This document shows positions 55,807 to 64,000 of a stretch of 64,000 bases of DNA, piece by piece (positions within the stretch are counted from its first letter, which is position 1; each line of letters begins with the position of its first letter). Source of the stretch: Planctomycetota bacterium (GTDB lineage Bacteria > Planctomycetota > PUPC01 > JACPCR01); assembly GCA_027625095.1 (NCBI GenBank), contig JAQBXN010000022.1, positions 21,332 to 85,331 of the forward strand, read 5' to 3'. Position numbers and translations under genes: made by a program. The notes beneath the pieces were generated by a model that did no database searches, was not told where the DNA came from, and saw only the letters and a list, made by a program, of their open reading frames with translations.

Positions 55807-55889
55807 AGCAGGAGGAAACAGAGGTAACGGAGATGTTCTTGGATGAACACTTTCCGGCTCTGTTCCCTCCGTTTCCTACTGTTAAAATT
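55807..55889. repeat. Imperfect inverted repeat in gene-free stretch
   Basis: Within the gene-free 55659-56018, AGCAGGAGGAAACAGAGG (starting near 55807) is complementary, with mismatches, to CTCCGTTTCCTACTG (ending near 55889). Such purine-rich hairpins resemble dispersed repeats of PVC genomes. Nothing else is seen here apart from a ribosome-binding site at its right end. Confidence 0.45.
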
Positions 55890-56018
55890 CTTAGTTACGC
55901 CCTATGGCAGCGGTTAAAGATAAGAGTGAGATTAAGATGGAGATTTGGTTGCGGACAGAGGATGCTTTTGGAGATTGTCGTTTCTAATATTTTCATTCGA
56001 TTTTGATTTGAGGTGCCC

Positions 56019-57155
56019 ATGAAAATCGTCGATATCAAAACTGCTGACGTCCGTGGCCATGGTTATTCTACATACGTTCGAGTCTATACAGACGAAGGGC
56101 TGACCGGTACTGGCGAATGCATCCACGGTGGGGCGGGTTGTGCCCAGCTCATTCGGAGTCTCAAGGGGATACTGGTTGGTCAGGATCCGATGGATGTGGA
56201 TCGACTTTTCGAAACCATGCGCCGCCAACATATTTTCAACGGAGCGATTGCCGGAAACATTGTGACGGCAATGACCGGTATTGAGATCGCCTTGTGGGAT
56301 CTGGCCGGGAAGGCGTTGGGAGCTCCGGTATATCAATTGTTGGGTGGAAAGTTTAGAAACAGAATTCGTCTCTACTGCGATTGCCATGCTGGCGATCACG
56401 CGTCTGCAGAATCATACGGGAAGAAGGCGCTCGAACTGGTGGAGCAGGGCTTTACGGCATTGAAATTTGATATCGATGATCTTTCGCATCCGGATAAGCA
56501 CGATGCGTTCAATCACACGATCTCCCCCGGCGAATTCCACACCATGGTGGAGCGCGTAGCCGCTGTACGTGAAGCCATCGGACCCAGAATCGATCTGGCC
56601 ATTGACATGCATGGCCGATACGACGTTCACAGCGCGGTGCGGGTTGCCAAGGCCATGGAGGAGTTCAATCTGCTCTGGCTCGAGGAACCAGTGCCGCCGG
56701 AAAACATCGATGCACTTCGTGAGGTGAAACTCTCATCTGGCACGCCGATCTGTGTTGGCGAAAATCTGTACCTCCGCTGGGGCTTCAGAGAGCTTCTGGA
56801 GAAGCAGGCCGCCGACATCATCATGCCGGACATCCCTAAATGCGGAGGTCTTTCCGAGTGTCGAAAAATCGCCAACATGGCCGAGCTCTACTACGTGCCG
56901 CTGGCCCCGCACAACGTCTGCGGCCCGCTGGGGACTATCGCTTCATGTCACACTTGCGCCAGCATTCCAAACTTCCTGGTCATTGAATGGCACTGGAAGG
57001 ATCGCCCGTACTGGGACGACCTGCTCATCACCGATGAGCCGGTCATTAAAGATGGATACATTGAACTAAGCGATCGCCCCGGATTGGGTTATGAACTGAA
57101 CGAAGACGCAGCGAAGCAATATCTGCGACCTGGCACTGAGATGTTCGGCGATTAG
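56019..57155 (+). CDS. Mandelate racemase/enolase-superfamily sugar-acid dehydratase
   Basis: 378 residues from ATG 56019, preceded by TTGAGGTG; the GTG in that site at 56013 is an alternative. The cap domain starts KIVDIKTADVRGHG. The barrel contains LKFDIDDLSHPDKHD, the metal ligands in AIDMHGRYD, WLEEPVPPENID and CVGENLYL, and the catalytic-base segment LAPHNVCGPLGTIASCH. This layout is closest to the galactonate/mannonate dehydratase branch and may dehydrate a C6 sugar acid; the exact sugar cannot be told from sequence. It faces a convergent nitrilase and, with the Gfo/Idh/MocA gene, suggests a sugar-acid catabolic neighbourhood. Confidence 0.88.
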   Translation: MKIVDIKTADVRGHGYSTYVRVYTDEGLTGTGECIHGGAGCAQLIRSLKGILVGQDPMDVDRLFETMRRQHIFNGAIAGNIVTAMTGIEIALWDLAGKALGAPVYQLLGGKFRNRIRLYCDCHAGDHASAESYGKKALELVEQGFTALKFDIDDLSHPDKHDAFNHTISPGEFHTMVERVAAVREAIGPRIDLAIDMHGRYDVHSAVRVAKAMEEFNLLWLEEPVPPENIDALREVKLSSGTPICVGENLYLRWGFRELLEKQAADIIMPDIPKCGGLSECRKIANMAELYYVPLAPHNVCGPLGTIASCHTCASIPNFLVIEWHWKDRPYWDDLLITDEPVIKDGYIELSDRPGLGYELNEDAAKQYLRPGTEMFGD

Positions 57156-57200
57156 ACCAACGACGCCGGGGGCGGGTATTCCGCCCGGCGCTTCCAGCAT

Positions 57201-58097
57201 TCAGGACGAAGTCTGCTCACGTACCAACTCTTCGAAAAGCTCAGGACGCCGGGTGCGGAGTGTGTAATTTGGATGGCTGCGTTGTCTGGCCAGGTGGGCG
57301 GCCTCGAGATCATGAACAATCATTTCATCTTTGATCTGCTCCGTCTGCGTTGCCTTGAGCAGCTCACCACCTGGCCCGAAAATCATGGCGCCACCGGGGT
57401 GATGCGGCTGGTTGGGGTGCTCGGGCGGGTAGATGTCCACGTATCCCGCACGACCGGCCTGGTCGGTGTAAACGCAGAAACAGGCATTCTCACGGGCGCG
57501 CATCGGGTAGGCATGCCGAAAGTATTCAAACACATGTCGCCTTGCTTCGGCTTCGGATTCAGGAGTATCGTCCCACATACCTTCGCGAGCCGCGTGCGGC
57601 AGCAAGAGAACGTCTGCTCCGCGAAGGGCCAATATCCGGCAGACTTCGGGGAACTGGCTGTCGTAACAGATGGAGGTACCGACCCTGCACTTGCCAATGT
57701 CAAAGACGTTCATTTCGCGGCCACCTTTGTAATACAGAACTTCGTCTCGGCTGAGATGGATCTTGCGCTGCTTGCCGATGTAGCCTGAAGGGCCGACCAG
57801 CACCTGAGCGTTGTAAACGATGTCTCGTTCCTTCTCGCTGAGTCCCGCAGAGATGAACAGACCATGTTTGCCGGCAAGCTCACTCAGATGTTTCACGCTG
57901 TTTCCATCGGGCACTGTCTCGGCTACCTCCCACGTGTTGGGTGTGCAGTGCCCGTGAATCACCAGTTCCGGGAACACTACCAGGTCGGCGTTTTCTTCGG
58001 CTGCCAATCTGCACCATTCGTCCATACTGTCGAGCATTCGCTCCGGCACGCCCATAAAGCCGTTCATACTGACTGCAGCAACTCTTGTGTTTTGCAT
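57201..58097 (-). CDS. Carbon-nitrogen hydrolase (nitrilase superfamily)
   Basis: 298 residues. The catalytic Glu44-Lys112-Cys144 triad is visible in VFPELVIHG, GKQRKIHLSRDE and GTSICYDSQFPE. Family members hydrolyse amides, carbamoyl groups or nitriles; this one has GVPERMLDSMDEWC at the start and a C-terminal arm (HLARQRSHPNYTLRTRRPEL) resembling N-carbamoyl-D-amino-acid and beta-ureidopropionase types. Substrate not predictable. It converges with the dehydratase gene (46 bp gap) and is divergent from the Gfo/Idh/MocA gene. Confidence 0.92.
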   Translation of the reverse strand: MQNTRVAAVSMNGFMGVPERMLDSMDEWCRLAAEENADLVVFPELVIHGHCTPNTWEVAETVPDGNSVKHLSELAGKHGLFISAGLSEKERDIVYNAQVLVGPSGYIGKQRKIHLSRDEVLYYKGGREMNVFDIGKCRVGTSICYDSQFPEVCRILALRGADVLLLPHAAREGMWDDTPESEAEARRHVFEYFRHAYPMRARENACFCVYTDQAGRAGYVDIYPPEHPNQPHHPGGAMIFGPGGELLKATQTEQIKDEMIVHDLEAAHLARQRSHPNYTLRTRRPELFEELVREQTSS

Positions 58098-58173
58098 AAT
58101 GAAATCCGAAGGTTAATTCAGCGGGAAGGCTTCCTGACATTTTAAATTCACTCTTACTTCCTTTTCACTTGTA

Positions 58174-59121
58174 ATGCCAGACCAACTCAATATCGCCATT
58201 ATCGGTTGTGGAGGCATCTCCGCTTCACATTTCAGTGCCTACCTTCGAACTCCCGATGTAGAAATTAAGGCTGTCTGCGATTTGAATCAGAAACAGGCCC
58301 AGGCACGTCGGGATGAATTCTGCCCTGAGGCCGAACTCTATTCAGACTTCGATGCCCTGCTTTCCAGAGATGACATCCATGGGGTCAGTATCTGCACTCC
58401 CACCTCCTCACACGCTCCCATTGCCATTTCTGCAATGAACGCCGGCAAGCACGTCCTGTGCGAAAAGCCGATGGCCGCCAGCCTTGAAGAGGCGGAACGG
58501 ATGGCTGATGCCGCCCGAATGAGCGGGCGCGTACTGCTTATCGATCACCGTTACCTTTACGATCCGCTGGTAAAGACGTTATGCCTTCATCTGAAGAATA
58601 TCGGCGAAATCTTCTGGGTGAGAACCCGCAGCGCGCACTTTTCGCTGGGGATGGCCGACCATATCGGCAAGACCGGCGCGCTGATTGATATCGGATACCA
58701 CCCTCTCTACACCGCCATGTTTTTTAACGGGCCGGTTACAAAAGTAAATGCATGGCGACGATGTTTTCTACGACCGGAAATGCGGGATGACAACGGACTG
58801 ATGGTGCTCGAGCATGAGCGTGGCATGTCGATTGTTGAGGCCAGCTTCTCAACCCACGGCCCATTCGGCTCGAATCGTCCCATCGAGCTTTACGGGAGCG
58901 AGGGAGTGCTGCTGGCAAACTGGATCCCTGAGCCCAAAGTTTTCCTGACGCGTGGCAATGAAATGAAAGAGGTGGACGTCTTGGACGCCCTGCCGTGGAA
59001 CATCGCCATGATCAGCCATTTCTGTGATTGCATCCGTGGCAAAGACGAGCCGCTCTCCGGCCCTAATATGGGACTTGAAGTAATGAAGGTTCTGGAGGAC
59101 GTCGAGCGTGCCGCCGTTTGA
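58174..59121 (+). CDS. Gfo/Idh/MocA-family NAD(P)-dependent oxidoreductase
   Basis: 315 residues. The Rossmann motif is IAIIGCGGISASHFSAYL at the start, with the family EKPMAASLEEAERM near residue 95 and an HRYLYDP site. The C-terminal domain is a beta-sheet region (TGALIDIGYHPLYTAMFF, GLMVLEHERGMSIVEASF). Family enzymes oxidise sugars, inositols or aldoses using NAD(P). It is divergently arranged with the nitrilase gene (76 bp between start codons), so they could share a control region. Confidence 0.92.
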   Translation: MPDQLNIAIIGCGGISASHFSAYLRTPDVEIKAVCDLNQKQAQARRDEFCPEAELYSDFDALLSRDDIHGVSICTPTSSHAPIAISAMNAGKHVLCEKPMAASLEEAERMADAARMSGRVLLIDHRYLYDPLVKTLCLHLKNIGEIFWVRTRSAHFSLGMADHIGKTGALIDIGYHPLYTAMFFNGPVTKVNAWRRCFLRPEMRDDNGLMVLEHERGMSIVEASFSTHGPFGSNRPIELYGSEGVLLANWIPEPKVFLTRGNEMKEVDVLDALPWNIAMISHFCDCIRGKDEPLSGPNMGLEVMKVLEDVERAAV

Positions 59122-59634
59122 TAAGGCCTGCCGGAAATACTCTTTCAAGTTCCTGTCAGCCCGATGCGTGACTCAACCAGTCGCTGAGATTTCGTCTGGC
59201 TATGTTGCTCTGGGCCCGTGGTGCTCTCGCAGGGCCCGAAGACGAGCATTCAGAATCGCCGAACTGTAGTGCAAATGCTTGGGTGCTTCACACGCCTCTA
59301 TGCAGATCTGGATGGCTCTGGGCTACCCGTCCCCCCTTCGCCTCATGCCGCTTTATTGAGTCTTGCTGGTCTGTGACTGTTCAGCATGAGCCGCTAAGGG
59401 GGCTCAAACTTAAAGTCTTTGGTTGCCGCTTCTCCGCGTGGCGCGGAGAACATCGTAGCCTCAAGCTGGCATCTTGTGGCTAAGGTTTGATGGCGCCTAT
59501 TCGGCCGTGTTAGGAAAAGACAGAAGAATAAATGGCGCCAGCAAAAACCTTAAATTGTTGGTGATTTATCTTTCTGTCCAAAATTATTCTGTCTTATTTC
59601 TGCCATAGCATGCCCCGCCAAACAGTCTTGCTGG
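59122..59634. other. Gene-free stretch with a repeat
   Basis: No gene is supported. The right half carries the AGACAG...CTGTCT inverted repeat listed separately. The left half has short CGTGG words only. Confidence 0.45.
59518..59594. repeat. Small inverted repeat, copy 2 (AGACAG...CTGTCT)
   Basis: AGACAGAAGAATAA (59518-59531) is an imperfect complement of AAATTATTCTGTCT (59581-59594). The right arm is identical to 19120-19133, and the arrangement is the same as at 19079-19133, although the interior differs. Confidence 0.5.
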
Positions 59635-60489
59635 TCATTCCAATTTGAGCAAGATGCTCGACTGGCCCTTTCTCAGCCCTGTGCGATAGGTCCGGTGGAT
59701 GGCTGGAATCGGTTTTTCAGCTTGCCTCAGGGAATGGATGACTGCCTGCCTGGCGAGTTCAAAGCTGTTGTTGTCACTCTTCGGGTTGGGGTGATTTTCG
59801 CTGAGGTGGCCGAGAAAGATATCAGTCGTCGACTCCGATATTGACAGCGCGAGAAGTTCTGCGCACTGAGTATTTGAGAGATGCCCGTCATCACTCTTGA
59901 CCCATCTTAGATACTCCCAATCAGTCCGGTGCTCAGGGTCGGTCAGTTTTCGATTCAGAATCTCCTCATCGTAATTAGACTCGATCTGAACCGCCCTCGT
60001 GCCCTGCAGAGCAGCAATGATTTCTTGCGAAGCACGGCCAACATCTGTGGCCAGCGCAAAAGACGCATCCCCATTCGTTACGACGAATCCGATAGGTTCG
60101 CCGGCATTTCTATCTTCACCGCCGTGCTGCACGGGAAAACATTTAATGGAGATATCTCCTATCGCATCGGGGACAGTATCCGCAGACCCAAGACGGCGGT
60201 ACCGTTTTTTTGACGAGCGGCTTCGGATGACATCGATGGTCGTCTGAGGTGCGAAGACAGGGATGTGAAGCCGTCGGGACAGGCTGCCCGCGGCTCGATA
60301 ATGATCGGAGTGAGCATGGGTGATCAGAATGCCATTGATATCGGCCGTCTCATATCCAATGGCCTTGATCCGGCGTTGAAGCTCAGTGGTTGAGAGGCCG
60401 GAATCTATGAGCAGATGAGTGTTGCCGCTGGAAACAAAGGTGGCGTTGCCGCTACTTCCGCTTGCCAGAACACAGATTGAGAGGGGCAT
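59635..60489 (-). CDS. Metallo-beta-lactamase-fold hydrolase (YycJ-like)
   Basis: 284 residues. The metal-binding HxHxDH motif is ITHAHSDHYRAAG at about residue 58. SGNATFVSSGNTHLLIDSGL opens the sheet, and further histidines are in PVQHGGEDR, and LGHLSENHPNP near the end. The overall pattern resembles the YycJ/WalJ single-domain MBL hydrolases. Substrate unknown; WalJ has been linked to cell-wall and DNA-related roles. It sits at the end of a minus-strand pair, 183 bp from the giant PQQ-propeller gene. Confidence 0.9.
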   Translation of the reverse strand: MPLSICVLASGSSGNATFVSSGNTHLLIDSGLSTTELQRRIKAIGYETADINGILITHAHSDHYRAAGSLSRRLHIPVFAPQTTIDVIRSRSSKKRYRRLGSADTVPDAIGDISIKCFPVQHGGEDRNAGEPIGFVVTNGDASFALATDVGRASQEIIAALQGTRAVQIESNYDEEILNRKLTDPEHRTDWEYLRWVKSDDGHLSNTQCAELLALSISESTTDIFLGHLSENHPNPKSDNNSFELARQAVIHSLRQAEKPIPAIHRTYRTGLRKGQSSILLKLE

Positions 60490-60672
60490 TGGTGGAGGAA
60501 ACTATTGGTGCGAACCTAAGGAGATCAAGAGTAAAGTTTTGCTTGCGAAAGTCTGAGCGTCGTGTGTGGAATCTCGTAGTTGTAAACTGCCAGTTTACTG
60601 ACAAAAGGAGTTCGTAACTACGTTTTGTTGTGTCCGAATCCAGCAGCAAGAAGGGGCCTCTCCATGTTTTGT

Positions 60673-63621
60673 TTACTCGAAGCGTATCGGCAGCCACTTT
60701 GCGCCCGGCCCTATATCGCCCGGTTTGAAGGTTGGGGCTGCGCAACGAATTTTCCTTGCAGGCCTCGATGGGGATGCCTTCCCCACATCGTTCACGATGA
60801 TGTTGATGTGCCAGGTCTGTCCCTTGGGGCTCTTGGCAAAAAGCGGCTGGGGAAGTGATGCCAGTGGGATCGCGATCTCAGCAGTCCACGAGGTCGGCGA
60901 GCCACCGTTGCTTGTCACGGCCTTCCATTCTGTATTCCAAGCGCTGCCTGTTGCGGGAAGTTTCATGCCTTCGATTTCTACCTGAATCTTTTCTGCGTCC
61001 GCCGGGTTGCCCAACTTCGTCAGGATGCTGTCAGATCGAGTTCCACGAACCGTGAGGCCGAACCTGGTAGCCGCCGTTCCATTTCGATTGGGATCGAAAT
61101 ATACGGAGAGTGAATCTTCGTTGGCGAAATCGCCGTCATGTGTTGATTGGTTCGAGACCAGGTCGAGGTCTCGAATGATGATTCCGAGATACACCGCTTC
61201 ATCGTTCCAGGTCATCTTTGCCTCGACATCGTCACCGATTTTCATTCCATTTGAGTTGTAGAAGACGGGAATTCGTTCGCTCTTAGTCCATGCGGGGTCG
61301 GTCAGGTTGCCATCGACAGAGATCGGTTCTGTTGCCATCTTTACCACGTGTGTTCCCAACGCGGCCATGGAATAACCGGCGATCCAGCCCTGTCCCTTCA
61401 TGGCCTTGGTACGGCCGGTGAAGATCAACTGCCCGTCAGCAAAAATGGGGGGCCTGAGGACGGCCGAATTCTGTTCGATCGCTTCTGACCAGCCGAGCTT
61501 GCCTTCTTCGATATCAACGCCCCAATACTGTTTGCCGTCGGAAGTGCCGCCGTAGAGAACCTGACCGACAAGGATCGGGGCTGCTGTGACGGGCCCACCG
61601 ACTTCACATGGCATTGACCAGCGAAGCTTTCCATCCATCGCGTTAAGCGAGTGTAGTCTGCCTCCTTTATCTCCGAAGGAGACCTGGCCGTGTCCGACGC
61701 ATGAGCCGCTTTCGATCGCCGCATCTGCTTCGTAAGACCAGAGTGTCTTACCGGTCTTTCCATCCAGTGCAGCAAACTGGCCCGAGTCCGTTCCAATAAA
61801 TACGGAGCCGTTGCTGCAGGAAGGCGTCCCGATGATCCGGCCTTTCAATCGGGCATTCCATCTCTCAACCCCAAGCACGGCATCGACTGCGAAAACGCGA
61901 CCGCTGCGATCTCCGAAGTAAATCGTTCCGTCGGCGGCTGCGGGGCTGCCCTCGATCCAGCCGTGAGAAGGGAAGTTCCACAACATTCGCCCACGCTCCG
62001 TGTCGAGTGCGTAGAGCCGGCGGTCGAGAGAACCGTAGTAGAGTTTGCCCTGGTAGAAAAGAGGAGTGCCGTAACAGGGGCCCTCGCCGGGGAAGCTCCA
62101 GAGCAATTTGTTCTTCGAGTAGTCGATGGCGAGCATTTTTCCGTGCTTCATCCCGGCGTAGAGCACGCCGTCATAAAGGCTGATGCCGCTCGTGATTCGC
62201 CAGCCTTCACGGAAGACCTTAAAGGGGATGCCGTAGACTTGCCCGTCCTCGGTCCAGACGGTGCTGCTGCTGCCGGCAACATCGTGGAAGCTTCTTGCGC
62301 CTTGGCGAGTGATCAGGTGGAACGGAGGCCCGAAAGCAGCGTCCGGAACGGCGCCGACCCGGCTGGGATACTTTCCTTCCGTGGGCCAAAAGCGTGCATT
62401 GCTCGCATCGAGAGCTTTCTGTTCCGCAGCATTGAATTTCAAAACAGAAATCTGGTCACCTGAGAACTTCGCCTTACCTGCCCGGCAGAGGGCGCGGGCT
62501 GTCGAATATTTGCCACCTGTAATCCAGTGATCCACAGTAGAGAGATAATTCTCTTCAAGGGATCCGCTCTGAGTCTTCAGTTCACCAGGAGCCAGGCGGA
62601 TGGAGTGATCGAAATGGGAGAAACGGCCATCGAGTTCCTGCATCGGGGCATCGGGGCCACCCACTCGAACTTTCAACAGCGGGTTGGTGCGGACGGTATA
62701 GAGATCGAGGACGTGCCGGCCCGCTTCCAGTCGAACATGGCCCATTCCGGCAACGATTCCTATCCCGTAGATTTTCTTGAACGAACCTTCGATCACCGGA
62801 GAAGCGGTGCGGCCATCGGGAATGAGGACCTGAAGCTCATTGGAATAGAATCCATTGCCGTCACCGATGTTAAAGTAGTACGTATCAGGTTTCTCCACAT
62901 GGATGACGCTCTGGAAAATATGGAAGGAGTAAAAGCCCCCCTTGCCGCGCGGTGTGAGATTCGGAAGAGAGGTGAACGCCCCCTGGTGGATGGTGTGAGC
63001 GATAAATGGAACGGGTTTCGGTTTACCCGTTTCCTCTGGCTTGGCCTCCAGGTCTTTCTGACCTGCTTCAGCTTCTTTCTTGAATAGGGCAAATTTCTGA
63101 ATCACCGCATCCGTGCTGAGCATTTCGTACTTATGCTCGCTCAGCGGCTGGAGCGCCTGGTAGGTAGTGCAGGTGAAACCGCCCTCCGGTTTCCATTCCT
63201 TGCGTCCGTTCAGGATGAGTCCATCGGGAGGTGGGGCGGGCAGTTTCGGGTCCAGGTTACCAAAGTAAATCGAATAGGAGGGAGTACCAGCAGCTCCGTC
63301 GAACAGAATGCGCGCCGTGGTGGAATCGGCATAGCTGATAAAATGGCTGACCGGTTTTCCGGTAGCGGTGAACACCTGGAAGTCCCGAGCGTCAGGCTGG
63401 GCGAGGCCGTTGTGGGGGACGGTAACGTCGTAGCTTGCCGACTCTTCAGTTGCTTCGAGTGGAATGAGGAAGCGACAGCCGTCCGGCCAGGTTGGTGCTG
63501 GCGCTTCGGCATGAACTGAGGTGAAGAGCAGCAGAGCTAAGAACGCGAAGAATGAGCGTAACCCCTTCGGGGTAGAAGAATTTGAGCCGAGTCCAAAGCG
63601 TAAGCATTGACCTTTACACAA
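60673..63621 (-). CDS. Large secreted PQQ-propeller protein with PA14-like and CBM9-like domains
   Basis: About 982 residues if translated from TTG 63621; the true start is uncertain because no ATG precedes the signal-peptide-like segment (LRSFFAFLALLLFTSVHAEA) and the frame stays open to 63936 only through repeat DNA. Domains in order: a DUF2341-like beta domain (ASYDVTVPHNGLAQPDARDF...SYSIYFGNLDP), a PA14-like region (YFNIGDGNGFYSNELQVLI), a PQQ-type propeller (about 550-790 with repeats such as LLWSFPGEGPCYGTPLFYQG, LYALDTERGRMLWNFP) and a C-terminal CBM9-like carbohydrate-binding domain (ISVDGNLTDPAWTKSERIPV, GIIIRDLDLVSN). It is probably exported and binds polysaccharide; no enzyme active site was seen. 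A candidate frameshift in the signal region is discussed under findings. Confidence 0.8.
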   Translation of the reverse strand: MCKGQCLRFGLGSNSSTPKGLRSFFAFLALLLFTSVHAEAPAPTWPDGCRFLIPLEATEESASYDVTVPHNGLAQPDARDFQVFTATGKPVSHFISYADSTTARILFDGAAGTPSYSIYFGNLDPKLPAPPPDGLILNGRKEWKPEGGFTCTTYQALQPLSEHKYEMLSTDAVIQKFALFKKEAEAGQKDLEAKPEETGKPKPVPFIAHTIHQGAFTSLPNLTPRGKGGFYSFHIFQSVIHVEKPDTYYFNIGDGNGFYSNELQVLIPDGRTASPVIEGSFKKIYGIGIVAGMGHVRLEAGRHVLDLYTVRTNPLLKVRVGGPDAPMQELDGRFSHFDHSIRLAPGELKTQSGSLEENYLSTVDHWITGGKYSTARALCRAGKAKFSGDQISVLKFNAAEQKALDASNARFWPTEGKYPSRVGAVPDAAFGPPFHLITRQGARSFHDVAGSSSTVWTEDGQVYGIPFKVFREGWRITSGISLYDGVLYAGMKHGKMLAIDYSKNKLLWSFPGEGPCYGTPLFYQGKLYYGSLDRRLYALDTERGRMLWNFPSHGWIEGSPAAADGTIYFGDRSGRVFAVDAVLGVERWNARLKGRIIGTPSCSNGSVFIGTDSGQFAALDGKTGKTLWSYEADAAIESGSCVGHGQVSFGDKGGRLHSLNAMDGKLRWSMPCEVGGPVTAAPILVGQVLYGGTSDGKQYWGVDIEEGKLGWSEAIEQNSAVLRPPIFADGQLIFTGRTKAMKGQGWIAGYSMAALGTHVVKMATEPISVDGNLTDPAWTKSERIPVFYNSNGMKIGDDVEAKMTWNDEAVYLGIIIRDLDLVSNQSTHDGDFANEDSLSVYFDPNRNGTAATRFGLTVRGTRSDSILTKLGNPADAEKIQVEIEGMKLPATGSAWNTEWKAVTSNGGSPTSWTAEIAIPLASLPQPLFAKSPKGQTWHINIIVNDVGKASPSRPARKIRCAAPTFKPGDIGPGAKWLPIRFE

Positions 63622-63646
63622 ACTTTGCTGAGGGTGACAACCCCAA

Positions 63647-63683
63647 GAATTGCCCGCCAATCTTGCGAAAACTTCCGAGCTCT
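63647..63683. repeat. Dispersed repeat word, copy 2
   Basis: About 80% identical over 37 bases to 19164-19200. It lies upstream of the PQQ-propeller gene in otherwise gene-free DNA. Confidence 0.45.
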
Positions 63684-63731
63684 CACGCGGGTGCGTGAAC
63701 TGTATCTGGACAGAAAACTGCCTCGTAGGAT

Positions 63732-63838
63732 AGGCTTCCAGCCTGTCCAGACCATCGTGGCGAAAGCCACAATGGCCGTTCTGCCTCGTAACTCTTTGCC
63801 ATTTGAAAAATCTCTCATTGTGAACAGGCTGGAAGCCT
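63732..63838. repeat. Inverted repeat element (TGFQPV-type)
   Basis: AGGCTTCCAGCCTGT (63732-63746) is the exact complement of ACAGGCTGGAAGCCT (63824-63838), with a 77-base interior. Read on the minus strand it would translate as TGFQPV, a phrase familiar from dispersed hairpins in bacterial genomes. It lies in gene-free DNA 63622-64000; no gene or control site is otherwise visible there. Confidence 0.7.
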
Positions 63839-64000
63839 GTTCTACAGTGGCCGGCTTTACAGTGAAGGGCACTTTTCGCCCTACACACCCAACCTCCCAT
63901 ACGCCCATACATTCTTGACATCTTCCACTCCCTCATTTCCTCTCCCTTTCCGGCAAAGCACCATAAATCTCGACTTCGGACAGGGAGGAATGACCTTCGA

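Noticed and set aside
1..64000. CRISPR array
   Set aside because: No set of regularly spaced direct repeats was found; the inverted repeats are pairs with unequal spacing.

Overview
This 64 kb window is a stretch of a bacterial chromosome, apparently from the Planctomycetes-Verrucomicrobia-Chlamydiae (PVC) superphylum or a close relative. The best marker is the short basic protein at 37374-37604, which matches the small basic protein family known from Chlamydiae, Verrucomicrobia and Planctomycetes. Consistent with this are a formylglycine sulfatase, a DUF6784/DUF6785-type membrane protein beside a phytanoyl-CoA dioxygenase, Gfo/Idh/MocA and RspA-like enolase-superfamily enzymes, very long secreted multidomain proteins, a signal peptidase I with a large insertion, and many short dispersed inverted repeats between genes. 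A finer placement is not supported from the sequence alone. I saw no tRNA, rRNA or CRISPR array.

Layout. 1-4.8 kb: 3' part of an RspA/mannonate-dehydratase-like gene overlapping a GNAT acetyltransferase, a sulfatase, a divergent zinc-less MDR dehydrogenase, and a small secreted thioredoxin-like gene with one in-frame TGA. 5-10.8 kb: DUF6785-type transporter and phytanoyl-CoA dioxygenase (minus strand), then a 925-aa secreted glycosidase-like protein. 10.9-15.1 kb: transglutaminase-like protein, an unknown protein, a ferritin-like diiron protein and an FAD monooxygenase. 15.1-18 kb: transposase remnant, a stand-alone Clp N-domain protein and an amber-interrupted glycoside-hydrolase-like lipoprotein. 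18-26 kb: aldo/keto reductase, alpha-glucan phosphorylase, and a translationally coupled pair (secreted polysaccharide-lyase-like protein and GT-C-like membrane protein). 26-33 kb: frameshifted zinc-finger remnant, gamma-glutamyltransferase, DUF6122 protein, a LamG domain interrupted by a propeller, and aldehyde dehydrogenase. 33-40.7 kb: housekeeping block (lepB, lepA, rdgB, small basic protein, aminotransferase, pckA). 41-45.3 kb: a 1437-residue secreted diheme cytochrome/propeller protein. 45.9-47.8 kb: a group II intron. 48-55.7 kb: MurJ-type flippase with an extra domain, CheR-TPR, CheY and a BatA-type vWA protein. 56-64 kb: enolase-superfamily dehydratase, nitrilase, Gfo/Idh/MocA, MBL-fold hydrolase and a PQQ-propeller protein.

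How the genes fit together: most non-housekeeping genes suit a heterotrophic life on complex, partly sulfated polysaccharides: secreted hydrolase-like proteins, sugar-acid dehydratases, sugar dehydrogenases, glycogen mobilisation and gluconeogenesis (pckA).

The most unusual signal is 4401-4787. A TGA sits exactly where the first cysteine of a thioredoxin CxxC motif should be, and a perfect 9-bp hairpin with a G-starting 3-nt loop follows at the distance expected of a bacterial SECIS element. This is a strong candidate for an undescribed selenoprotein. Secondary points of interest are proteins with domains inserted inside other domains or between membrane segments (LamG/propeller, MurJ, LepB), and several families of dispersed inverted repeats.
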